Translations under genes and position numbers: made by a program
Assembly: GCA_022821725.1 (NCBI GenBank)
Contig: JAJEDB010000052.1
Coordinates: 1 to 42,921, forward strand
Source: Candidatus Poribacteria bacterium
GTDB taxonomy: Bacteria; Poribacteria; WGA-4E; WGA-3G
DNA length: 42,921 nt
Direction of reading: 5' to 3'
Shown: piece by piece, positions 16,697 to 24,718 of the stretch
How the letters are laid out: each line of letters starts with the position of its first letter
Numbering within the stretch: the first letter of the stretch is position 1
The notes under the pieces: model-generated
What the model saw: only the letters and a program-made list of their open reading frames with translations
Databases searched by the model: none
What the model was told of the DNA's origin: nothing

Positions 16697-17575
16697 ATGA
16701 TACACCGACACATTCTGACATGCCTTTTTATGCTCACTATAATTCCGCTGACTGCCAAAGCATTCCCACCCGCTTCCCCCGCAGGCGGAAACTACTTAGT
16801 CCTTGATGGGGTGGACGACTACGCCGTTTTGGATTTTAAAACCCATGGGGTCTTCTTACCGAAAGGCACAGAAGAGTTCACCGTTGAAGCGTGGATCTAT
16901 CCGACTACACCGCCTGCCGGGGATGTATATGCCATGATTCTCAGCCAACAGGTGGAGATGCGCGTCGCCAGCGATAATGGGGAATGGGAAGAAATAAAGA
17001 AAGGTATCGATTGGCAAACAGGTGATTTATTCCTAATAATTCGAGGGCATATTCTGGTTAAAGGGAGTCCCGCTACAAAAGGAACCGTAATAGCACTTTC
17101 TCCGAACCAGTGGCATCACATCGCATATCAGTCAGATGGGAGACAGGAAGCAACCATCATTAACGATTTCGCAAAGATACGGAAATGGCCGAGAGGATGG
17201 CCGCTCGCACACGATCTGGCACACTTTGAGCATCCGAAGGATTTTACACTCGGAGGATTTGGGAAGAAAATTAAGTTGCCTCACGGCGATCACTTTCGGG
17301 GACCCTTTGCGGGGTATATTGATGAGGTCCGTATCTCAACAGTGGCTCGCTACGATGTCAGCAAAGACGGGTTCACGCCGCGTAATAAATTCAAAAAAGA
17401 CCGTGAGACACTCGCCTTGTGGCATTTTGATGAACCCGGTGGAAGACGGATATTCTCGGACGCATCGGGCAATTCACACCATCTGGTCGGTGAAGGTGGC
17501 GCGAGTACCGGCATCCCGCTCGCCGTCGAACCCTACGGAAAACTCACCACCACATGGGGACGACTGAAGCAATGA
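16697..17575 (+). CDS. Secreted LamG/concanavalin-like jelly-roll protein
   Basis: 292 residues. ATG 16697 follows AAAAGGAG seven to eight bases upstream. Signal peptide about 1-23 (ending TAKAF). One LamG-type jelly roll runs from about residue 30 to 260: GGNYLVLDGVDDYAVLDF, FTVEAWIYP, WHHIAYQSDG, AGYIDEVRIS and LALWHFDE are the usual strands, which commonly bind glycans or protein. The C-terminus GKLTTTWGRLKQ carries the shared tail. Its stop overlaps the next gene's start as ATGA, so the Kelch protein is translated from the same message. The ECF-type element lies 70 bases upstream. The ligand is unknown. Confidence 0.85.
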   Translation: MIHRHILTCLFMLTIIPLTAKAFPPASPAGGNYLVLDGVDDYAVLDFKTHGVFLPKGTEEFTVEAWIYPTTPPAGDVYAMILSQQVEMRVASDNGEWEEIKKGIDWQTGDLFLIIRGHILVKGSPATKGTVIALSPNQWHHIAYQSDGRQEATIINDFAKIRKWPRGWPLAHDLAHFEHPKDFTLGGFGKKIKLPHGDHFRGPFAGYIDEVRISTVARYDVSKDGFTPRNKFKKDRETLALWHFDEPGGRRIFSDASGNSHHLVGEGGASTGIPLAVEPYGKLTTTWGRLKQ

Positions 17576-18669
17576 AATCTCTAAAAAAACGTATTGTTAT
17601 TGGTGTTGCTGTTTTCATGTTCTCGCTTATACAAATAGAATCCTTTGGGGGTCAGGAGTGGGAAGTGATAACGCAGCTTCCCACGAAGAGATGGGAATTC
17701 TCTACCGCAGTCGTAGAAGATAAGATTTATCTCATCGGTGGCAGTCTCTTTGAAAACCATGCGGGTCCGTTTGGACTTTCAACTGTGGAGGTCTATGACA
17801 CGCAGACCAACACCTGGCAGAGAGGCGCAGATATGCCAACGCCACGCACGAATGCAAAAGCGGCTGTCGTCAATGGCATGATCTATGTCTTTGGCGGATA
17901 TAATTCAAAAGACAAATTCCTTCAGAATTGGAAAATGGCGGATCACGTAGAGGCATACGATCCACGCACAGATACATGGACCCAGGAAAAGAAGATGCCG
18001 ATTTCTCGCTTCTACTTCGGTCTGGGGGTGGTTGCTGGAAAAATCTATCTCATTGGGGGAACAACAGGTCTGGGCGAGGGACAGGAACAACGGATAGCCC
18101 GCGTTGACATCTATGATCCTGCCACGGATACATGGGCGAAGGGTCCCAAAATGCCGACCCGGCGCGATCCTGGGGGTGTGGCGGTTGTCAGCGATCGTAT
18201 TTATGTCATTGGCGGAGAAGGATGGCCGCTCCCGCAAGAGTGGGGGGCAGGTGAGTTTCTGGGGAGTATTGAGGAATATGACCCGATAAACCGTCAATGG
18301 CGAAAAAAGAAAGATCTGTTAGAAGTCAAAAATTGGTTCTCAAGTGTTGTTGTTGGGGATGACATCTGTCTGATTGGAGGTTACACACGCGAAGGCGGCT
18401 TTCGGGAAGTCGCAACTGTGAATGTATATTATCCACGGACGGAGACGTGGCGGGAACTTTCAGCATTGCCAAATCCGCTTGGTCCCTTTGATGCAGCGAC
18501 CGTCAACGGAAAGATTTATGTCTTCGGAAGTCTCGGGGCAGGTGCGCGATTTTCTACAGATGTTCTCGTCTACGATGCCGGATTTCGTGCCGTCGAAGCA
18601 ACAGGTAAAATGCTGACACGCTGGAGTGAACTCAAAGCCAAACCACAGAGACAACTTCAGACAGACTGA
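17572..18669 (+). CDS. Secreted six-bladed Kelch propeller protein
   Basis: 365 residues. ATG 17572 overlaps the LamG stop by four bases, so translation is probably coupled. Signal peptide about 1-30 (MKSLKKRIVIGVAVFMFSLI). Six Kelch repeats show the double-Gly motif: DKIYLIGGS, GMIYVFGGY, GKIYLIGGT, DRIYVIGGE, DDICLIGGY and GKIYVFGSL, the last with one Gly lost. Kelch propellers bind proteins or sugars. The end GKMLTRWSELK is a diverged copy of the shared tail, even though the fold differs from LamG. The propeller is closely related to that of the sigma-fused protein at 19023-20954, so the secreted protein and the sensor probably share an origin and perhaps a ligand. Confidence 0.85.
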   Translation: MKSLKKRIVIGVAVFMFSLIQIESFGGQEWEVITQLPTKRWEFSTAVVEDKIYLIGGSLFENHAGPFGLSTVEVYDTQTNTWQRGADMPTPRTNAKAAVVNGMIYVFGGYNSKDKFLQNWKMADHVEAYDPRTDTWTQEKKMPISRFYFGLGVVAGKIYLIGGTTGLGEGQEQRIARVDIYDPATDTWAKGPKMPTRRDPGGVAVVSDRIYVIGGEGWPLPQEWGAGEFLGSIEEYDPINRQWRKKKDLLEVKNWFSSVVVGDDICLIGGYTREGGFREVATVNVYYPRTETWRELSALPNPLGPFDAATVNGKIYVFGSLGAGARFSTDVLVYDAGFRAVEATGKMLTRWSELKAKPQRQLQTD

Positions 18670-18744
18670 CTGCCAACCGGTGATTGCCGATAGTTAACTA
18701 CTAATCGCTGTTCCTGTAGAAAGGAATTCCGATTCCCGACTCTT

Positions 18745-18779
18745 AACTGAGAACCGAGAACCGATAACTGATAACTAAT
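18745..18779. repeat. Heptamer array (AACTGAG-type)
   Basis: Five degenerate 7-mers in tandem (AACTGAG, AACCGAG, AACCGAT, AACTGAT, AACTAAT). Similar arrays stand at 16538-16575 and 33991-34025. The first two directly precede the ECF-type element, so the two intergenic regions look duplicated as a block together with the CTGTAGAA sequence before them. Confidence 0.6.
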
Positions 18780-18787
18780 TTTTACAT

Positions 18788-18833
18788 TATTCTCAGATTA
18801 TGCACACTTTCTACCCTAAAAATGTGTCTTTAA
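18788..18833 (+). promoter_or_regulatory. ECF-type promoter element, copy 2 (upstream of sigma-Kelch gene)
   Basis: CAGATTATGCA at 18794-18804, 18 bases, TGTGTCTT at 18823-18830, followed by TAAT. The gene starts 190 bases on, but an apparent insertion (18834-18958) accounts for about 125 of those. Confidence 0.7.
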
Positions 18834-18958
18834 TAGGACTTACGCATGCTGCTCTTTTGTAGCATAACCTGTTAGGTTGTGTCCCCGAACCGTGTGCGTT
18901 TTGTGTCGGTTCGCATTCTCATATCGCGTGCTATCGTCAAAATTGCGTCCGTCCTGTA
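18834..18958. mobile_element. Probable decayed MITE between promoter element and sigma-Kelch gene
   Basis: Starts with an intact TAGGACTTACGCA (18834-18846) identical to the MITE ends at 12605. The best right end is TGCGTCCGTCCT near 18945-18956, degenerate, and I find no target duplication. Removing it would bring the promoter to about 65 bases from the start codon, as in copies 1 and 4. Confidence 0.4.
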
Positions 18959-19022
18959 TAGAATAACTTGTGATAGGAATGTGGAGACAACCAAATCGGT
19001 TCGCCTACCGTGGAGGATCCTG

Positions 19023-20954
19023 ATGGTGGAAAACGATGTTCAACTGATTCGTAGAATTTTGTCGGGCGATGACGCGGCATTTAGCATCTTGGTCCAAAAG
19101 TACCAAAAGAGTGTCCATGCCCTGGTGTGGCGGAAAGTTAACGATTTTCACTACGCCGAGGAAATTACGCAAGATACCTTCCTCCAAGCCTACAAAAAAC
19201 TCTCGACCCTCAAAAACCCGAACCAATTTGCTGGGTGGCTCTATGTCATTGCGAATCGACGCTGTATTAATTGGCTCCAACGCCACAAACCCGCGATGCA
19301 ATCGCTGGAGGACACGCCTATGGAAGAGATAGAGGAATCCGCTTATAACCAGTATGCCGCGGAACAGCGCGACACTGAAGGTGCCAAGTATCGCCAGGAA
19401 ATCGCCCAAAGACTCCTGTCCAAACTGCCCGAAAGTGAACGCACCGTCATGACGCTCTACTACCTCGGTGAAATGACAGCCAAGGAAATTAGCAAATTCT
19501 TAGGGGTCTCGGTAAACACCATTACCAGTCGATTGCGGCGGGCGCGAGAACGTTTGCAAAAGGACCAAGAACGCTTGGTTCAGGAAGTGCTCGGCGGCGT
19601 GCAGTTATCCAGCAACCTCACCGAGAACGTCATGCGGCAAATCGCCGATGTGAAGCCGACACCCCCTCCAGTGGCGAAACCTCTGTTCCCGTGGAGTGCT
19701 TTTGGGATCGCGACCCTTCTGGTCGCCTTGCTGTTAGGCGCGACCGGTCAATACCTCGTCCGCTTTCAAAGACCCTATAGTTTCGAGGCAGTCTCCGAAC
19801 CCACCGTTGAAATTATTGACACTTTTATCCTTCTCGATGTCGATTCAAAACCCGATGTCCGGAACCAGGTCGGACGTGCAACTTCCGCTGATAAAAACCT
19901 CGGGGCAGGACGCCAGGCTTCTGAGACACCGGTGGTATCCGATACACAGGGAAATTCTCTCAGATTTTCTACAGCGCAGTGGACGCAAAAAGCGGACATG
20001 CCAACAGTCCGGTCTGACTTTTCTACCTGTGTTGTGGATGGAAAGATATTCGTGATAGGGGGCAGTCTACGGCTCAAAATGGACGAATACGGGGACCAGT
20101 CGCTTTCAACCGTAGAAATGTACGATCCTAAAACCGATACATGGGAAGGAAAGGCGAATATGCCGACAGTTCGGTCTAACGTATCGGTCTCAGTTGTAGA
20201 TGGCAGAATCTACGCCATTGGTGGATCAAAATTAAAGAAGTATCAGGTGCCTCGCGGTTTCGGAATCGAGAGTGAAGAACTCCCAACCGTAGAAATGTAT
20301 GATCCAGCGACGGACACATGGACCCAGAAAACGGACATGCCGACACCACGGAAGACCAAGACCTGCGTTGTGGACAGCAAAATCTATGCCGTTGGTGGCT
20401 GGTCAACTGCTACTGAACAGTCGAAGTTAGAAACTGTGGAAGTCTATGATCCAGCGACAGACACATGGGCAAAAGCCCAAAGTATGAACCATGCGCGTTG
20501 TTCTGCAGCGATTAGTGTTGTGAACGGAGAAATCTACGCTATAGGTGGGATAGGGTGGCCCCCGAATCGGGACCCGTCAGGTCAGTATCTTTCATCTCGA
20601 TATCTTTCCAATGTTGAAGTGTTCAATCCCAAGACGAATCAATGGCAGGAAAGAACAGAGATGTCTGTTCCGAAAGCCGCTCACTCGACGAGCGTCATTG
20701 ATGGTAAAATCTATGTCATGGGCGGGTACTTGCAGGAAGGTAGGAAATCTAAGATCCTCTCAGCGATTGAGGTCTACGATCCCGCAACCGATCGTTGGAC
20801 CCAAGAGTCGGACATGCTGATTGGAAAATCGGGACATGCCACTGAGGTGGTGGATGGCCAAATCTATATTTTTGGAGGAGGGCCGCCTACGAGTGTCCAA
20901 GTTTACGATCCAAAAACGGTTTCTGGGCGTGTCAATTCAATCCGAAAGTTGTGA
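19023..20954 (+). CDS. Membrane-tethered ECF-type sigma factor with extracytoplasmic Kelch propeller
   Basis: 643 residues. ATG 19023 has GGAGGA five bases upstream; the frame upstream (from 18879) is not conserved. Residues about 8-90 are sigma region 2 (LIRRILSGDDAAF, HYAEEITQDTFLQAYKKL, WLYVIANRRCINW) and about 134-182 are region 4 with the helix-turn-helix (LPESERTVMTLYYLGEMTAKEI, VSVNTITSRLRRARERL). After a short helical linker and KPTPPPVAKP comes one membrane helix (about 225-245). The juxtamembrane block PYSFEAVSEPTVEIID is shared by all three such proteins. Residues about 320-640 hold six Kelch repeats (for example GKIFVIGGS, GRIYAIGGS, GQIYIFGGG). The sigma part should face the cytoplasm and the propeller the outside. 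No separate anti-sigma gene is nearby; release by proteolysis is a guess. The Kelch part resembles the secreted protein just upstream. Confidence 0.85.
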   Translation: MVENDVQLIRRILSGDDAAFSILVQKYQKSVHALVWRKVNDFHYAEEITQDTFLQAYKKLSTLKNPNQFAGWLYVIANRRCINWLQRHKPAMQSLEDTPMEEIEESAYNQYAAEQRDTEGAKYRQEIAQRLLSKLPESERTVMTLYYLGEMTAKEISKFLGVSVNTITSRLRRARERLQKDQERLVQEVLGGVQLSSNLTENVMRQIADVKPTPPPVAKPLFPWSAFGIATLLVALLLGATGQYLVRFQRPYSFEAVSEPTVEIIDTFILLDVDSKPDVRNQVGRATSADKNLGAGRQASETPVVSDTQGNSLRFSTAQWTQKADMPTVRSDFSTCVVDGKIFVIGGSLRLKMDEYGDQSLSTVEMYDPKTDTWEGKANMPTVRSNVSVSVVDGRIYAIGGSKLKKYQVPRGFGIESEELPTVEMYDPATDTWTQKTDMPTPRKTKTCVVDSKIYAVGGWSTATEQSKLETVEVYDPATDTWAKAQSMNHARCSAAISVVNGEIYAIGGIGWPPNRDPSGQYLSSRYLSNVEVFNPKTNQWQERTEMSVPKAAHSTSVIDGKIYVMGGYLQEGRKSKILSAIEVYDPATDRWTQESDMLIGKSGHATEVVDGQIYIFGGGPPTSVQVYDPKTVSGRVNSIRKL

Positions 20955-21108
20955 AAACAGGTGCGAACGGCTTAAAAACGCGATGGTTGGATTCCCATGA
21001 CAGTTTTTTTTCACTCACAGTCCCACTGATGCACACCCCGTAGGTGCGGTTTAGGGATGAAGTTTCAGAAAATATTTTGGTAATTTGATATTTTCCCCAG
21101 GCCCGGTA

Positions 21109-21130
21109 GGTGCGGTTTCCTAACCGCACC
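21109..21130. repeat. Short palindrome of the dispersed family
   Basis: GGTGCGGTT-TCCT-AACCGCACC in the 447-base gap 20955-21401. A half copy (GTAGGTGCGGTTT) lies near 21040. The same arms occur inside the MITE at 12605. The remainder of the gap holds only the element at 21205. Confidence 0.7.
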
Positions 21131-21204
21131 GGACTTCGCCAATAAATTACCGAATTAATAAATTAATCTTCATTAACCGCCCCCGTTTTATCCCCACTTT
21201 TTTA

Positions 21205-21252
21205 TTTTTTTCAGATTATGCACCCTTTTCGTCCCTAAAATGTGTCTTTAAT
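21205..21252 (+). promoter_or_regulatory. ECF-type promoter element, copy 3 (upstream of first sigma-BNR gene)
   Basis: TTTTTT then CAGATTATGCA (21212-21222), 18 bases, TGTGTCTT (21241-21248) and TAATT. About 150 bases before the start codon at 21402. Confidence 0.7.
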
Positions 21253-21401
21253 TGTGGGGGAGTATGATTACAACGACCTTGCAGATATAGGGACATGTTT
21301 GAATCAACAAAAATTTGAGTGACTAAAAAGAAGCTTCAGACTATAATATCTTTAAAACCCATTTCATGACCGGGTCTGTTCGCGTATCATGGAGGATCCT
21401 G

Positions 21402-24400
21402 ATGGTAGCAGATGATGTTCAACTGATTCGCAGAATTTTATCGGGCGACGATGACGCATTTGGTGTCTTGATCGAAAAATACCGAAAGGGGGTCCATGCC
21501 CTCGTCTGGCGGAAGATTGGCGATTTTCACTACGCTGAGGAAATTACGCAAGACGTTTTTCTTCAGGTATACAACAAGCTTTCAACGCTCAAAAATCCCA
21601 ATCAATTTTCCGGATGGCTCTATGTCATTGTGGATCGGTTCTGCATTAATTGGCTCCAAAGACATAAATCTACGGTACAATCACTGGAAGCGACGAGCAT
21701 AAAAGAGATAGAGGAATTCTCGTATGCTTGTTATGTATCCGAGCAACGCGAGACAGAATCGCTTGAGCATCGGTATGCAATCGTCAGGAAGTTGCTGAAG
21801 AAGTTACCCGAGAGTGAACGCACAGTGGTGACGCTCTACTATCTCGGCGATATGACAACAAAGGAGATTGGCAAATTCCTCGGTGTATCCGTGAACACGA
21901 TTAAGAGTCGGCTGCGTCGGGCGCGGAAACGCTTATTGGATAACCAGGAACTCTTAGTTCAAAAGGTGCTCGGCGGTGTCCATTTATCAGAAAACCTAAC
22001 AAGCCATATCATGCGACAGATCGCCGACATGAAGCCGATACCACCCCCGGCTGCGAAACCTCTGTTTCCATGGATGGCTTTCGGCACTGCTACCCTTCTA
22101 ATCGTCTTGCTGTTAGGCGCGAGTCAACCCTACCTCACCAGTTTTCAACAACCCTATAGCTTCGAGGCAGAATCCGAGCCGACCATCGAAATCATTGATG
22201 TGCCTTTCACGCTTGATAGTGATTCAAAACCGAGTATCCGGAATCAGATCGGAAGTGCTGTATCCCCCGGTAAAAGCAACAGGACCGGTTTACAGACTGC
22301 TGAAGCCCATTTGGCGACCGCTACGGAAACGGATATACCCGCTAAATTCCCTACAGCACAATGGACACAGGCACGGGGTCCCCAAGGAACCCCAATCTTT
22401 GACACCTTTGCTGCAGCTGACGGCACCCTCTACATTGACACACAAACAGGTATCTACAAATTGACAGCGGATGCGTCTGCTTGGACGCGCCTCAACGCGG
22501 ATTTCCCAACCCCTGGGGGGTATATGTCTATGACGGAGCATGACGACACCCTCTATGTCGTTTCTGCTAATAAAATCTTCGCTTCGAGTGATGACGGCGA
22601 GACATGGGACCCCTTCTGTCCTCGACCAGACGGGGAGCGTCCTGTTGGGCTGATCGTAACCGATGCACCGCAAATCACGCCTTCACGAACAGGCATGGCA
22701 ATGTATCTGGCGTTTCGAGATGAAGGTATTTTCCGATCTACGGATGCTGGCACACGATGGGACCCGTTTAACGAAGGGTTATCAGGTAGACGCATTCGCG
22801 CAGTGGTGGAAATTGGAAGTGCCGTATTTGCTGGCACGAACGAGGGACTCTACCGTCTCGGCACAGATCGGTGGGAACAGGTGCCCGTGGAAACCTTCAA
22901 AACGACCCGATCCTTTGAAACTGAGCCGTTCGCTGACACAGACAGCGGATTCTACCGCCTCAACGCAGAACGGTGGGAGCAGGTGCCGGTGCAATTCTCC
23001 AATGCTGTCCATTTCCTGAAGGTCTTTGAAAACGATCTCTATGTTGGCATCGGTGCGGATATGTCTATGTGGCACTCGCCTGAAACGAGAAGAGGGATAA
23101 TCGTAAATCCAAAAGCACTCATAGGGGCGATTTTCCACTCAGCCGACCTGGGTAAATCGTGGACGGAGATAACGCCTAAAAATGAGCCTCTCTTTTTTAC
23201 GGCAAGCACGGAGGTGGAGTTTTGGGGTGCTGGCGAGACGCTCATCGTAAACGGTTCCGAGCAATTTCGGTCAACGGATGCCGGGAAAACTTGGACAAAA
23301 CTTGATGTTAATACACGCGCCTTAACGGGTCTTAATTCGCGACATATAGGTGGAAACGGAAGAACCTTTTATGCGGTTGGAACGAGGGGGATTTATCGGA
23401 CAATTGATGCCGGTGAATCGTGGCACCCGTTTATGGATGGGATCATAGGGACGAGGATAGGAAGTTTGGTAACATTCAACAACCGACTCTATGCGTATAC
23501 CTACCGTGATATTGCCCAATCAACCGATGCGGGTGAATCGTGGGAAAGCGTTCTGACGGATTCCAAATCAGCAGCGGAAGAGCGGTCTCCCGTTGATTTC
23601 TCTTCTAATTCAAACTTGGTGATTGCTGAAGGCGAACTTTATGCGATTGCATCTGAAAAAGAGAATTTGCGGATTTACCGCTTGTCTACGGATACCAATG
23701 TCTTCGCGCCAGTTCAAGGAATACCCGCTTTTCATGCGGAGATGCTGTCTGATGAATTGTGGAAGTCGATTACGGAAGCGAAATATATCTCTCTCTATAA
23801 TCGCAGGGAAATGGATGCTCGATTGATAACTGCATTACGTAGTGAGGCAATCCGTGCGACAACGGGTGGATTTGCAATCAGTGATGGAACGTTCTACGTA
23901 GAATACCAGCGAGTGCTTTTCAAATGGAAAACCGGCGATTCATATTGGACGAATACCGGATTAATAGACCTGACCGAAAAGTCGTGGAGAGGTATACCTT
24001 GGAGAAAAGGATTCAGATTGGCAGCTGCGGGAGAGACCGTCTACGTCGGAAAACGAAATGGCACACTGTTTCAATCCCTTGATGAGGGAGACAGTTGGAG
24101 AGATATTACACCGAACCTGCCACTCTACTTTACCCAGTTCAAAGAGATCGTCTTTGTCGGATCAACGGTTTACGTCGCAACGGATGAAGGTGTCTTGACG
24201 TCACAGAACGGTCAACACTGGCGTGTGCTCACCGATAGAATGGGGACGCGTCCTGTTATCGATAGATTCGCTGTCAATCATACCGACGTTTATGGTGCCG
24301 GCACTGCAGGGGTCTATCGCTTAGATGCGCATAGCAAGTGGGAACAGGTTTCTCCAAGCGTTCTCCGTAGAATTGACGCGCTGGTCGTCGGGAATAATAG

Positions 24401-24461
24401 ACTTTACATTGATCTCCAGCAAGGTGGGATGTCTCATATCCCGCTTGAAAAACTACGATAG
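21402..24461 (+). CDS. Membrane-tethered ECF-type sigma factor with extracytoplasmic BNR/Asp-box propeller
   Basis: 1019 residues. ATG 21402 has GGAGGA five bases upstream in the same context as the sigma-Kelch gene. Sigma region 2 and region 4 (residues about 8-182; DDVQLIRRILSGDD, LPESERTVVTLYYLGDMTTKEI, VSVNTIKSRLRRARKRL) are closely related to the other two copies. A membrane helix near 225-245 and the PYSFEAESEPTIEIID block follow. The outer ~680 residues carry Asp-box motifs SxDxGxxW: SSDDGETW, STDAGTRW, SADLGKSW, STDAGKTW, TIDAGESW, STDAGESW and SLDEGDSW. Such repeats build propellers as in sialidases and Ycf48-type proteins, but no catalytic residues are evident, so binding is more likely than hydrolysis. 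An internal 34-residue duplication (YRL...RWEQVPV, near 22848 and 22950) is absent from the paralog at 28840. Confidence 0.85.
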   Translation: MVADDVQLIRRILSGDDDAFGVLIEKYRKGVHALVWRKIGDFHYAEEITQDVFLQVYNKLSTLKNPNQFSGWLYVIVDRFCINWLQRHKSTVQSLEATSIKEIEEFSYACYVSEQRETESLEHRYAIVRKLLKKLPESERTVVTLYYLGDMTTKEIGKFLGVSVNTIKSRLRRARKRLLDNQELLVQKVLGGVHLSENLTSHIMRQIADMKPIPPPAAKPLFPWMAFGTATLLIVLLLGASQPYLTSFQQPYSFEAESEPTIEIIDVPFTLDSDSKPSIRNQIGSAVSPGKSNRTGLQTAEAHLATATETDIPAKFPTAQWTQARGPQGTPIFDTFAAADGTLYIDTQTGIYKLTADASAWTRLNADFPTPGGYMSMTEHDDTLYVVSANKIFASSDDGETWDPFCPRPDGERPVGLIVTDAPQITPSRTGMAMYLAFRDEGIFRSTDAGTRWDPFNEGLSGRRIRAVVEIGSAVFAGTNEGLYRLGTDRWEQVPVETFKTTRSFETEPFADTDSGFYRLNAERWEQVPVQFSNAVHFLKVFENDLYVGIGADMSMWHSPETRRGIIVNPKALIGAIFHSADLGKSWTEITPKNEPLFFTASTEVEFWGAGETLIVNGSEQFRSTDAGKTWTKLDVNTRALTGLNSRHIGGNGRTFYAVGTRGIYRTIDAGESWHPFMDGIIGTRIGSLVTFNNRLYAYTYRDIAQSTDAGESWESVLTDSKSAAEERSPVDFSSNSNLVIAEGELYAIASEKENLRIYRLSTDTNVFAPVQGIPAFHAEMLSDELWKSITEAKYISLYNRREMDARLITALRSEAIRATTGGFAISDGTFYVEYQRVLFKWKTGDSYWTNTGLIDLTEKSWRGIPWRKGFRLAAAGETVYVGKRNGTLFQSLDEGDSWRDITPNLPLYFTQFKEIVFVGSTVYVATDEGVLTSQNGQHWRVLTDRMGTRPVIDRFAVNHTDVYGAGTAGVYRLDAHSKWEQVSPSVLRRIDALVVGNNRLYIDLQQGGMSHIPLEKLR

Positions 24462-24602
24462 GTTCAGTTTCCAAACCCCATCAAATATCTCCGTCCCCTA
24501 TCAAAACCGCCTCACTTCTTCTTTCTCACCCGATGCGCCACGCATCACCCTCTTCTGTAGGAAGTATCTCCGAATCCTGGGGAAACACTTTATTTTTTAT
24601 AT

Positions 24603-24650
24603 TTTTTCAAATTGTGCAAGTTTTCATTCCAAAATTGTGTCTTAAGTAAT
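24603..24650 (+). promoter_or_regulatory. ECF-type promoter element, copy 4 (upstream of first ABC-2 permease)
   Basis: TTTTTTCAAATTGTGCAAG, 17 bases between TGCA and TGTGTCTTAAG. This copy and copy 5 form a subtype (GCAAGTTTT, CTTAAGTAATTGAAG) and both precede permease genes. The start codon is about 70 bases on. Confidence 0.7.
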
Positions 24651-24718
24651 TGAAGGGGATCGTGTTCCACATTTGTAAATTGTCACCGGATACCAATCAA
24701 TTCAATGGAGACACTTTA

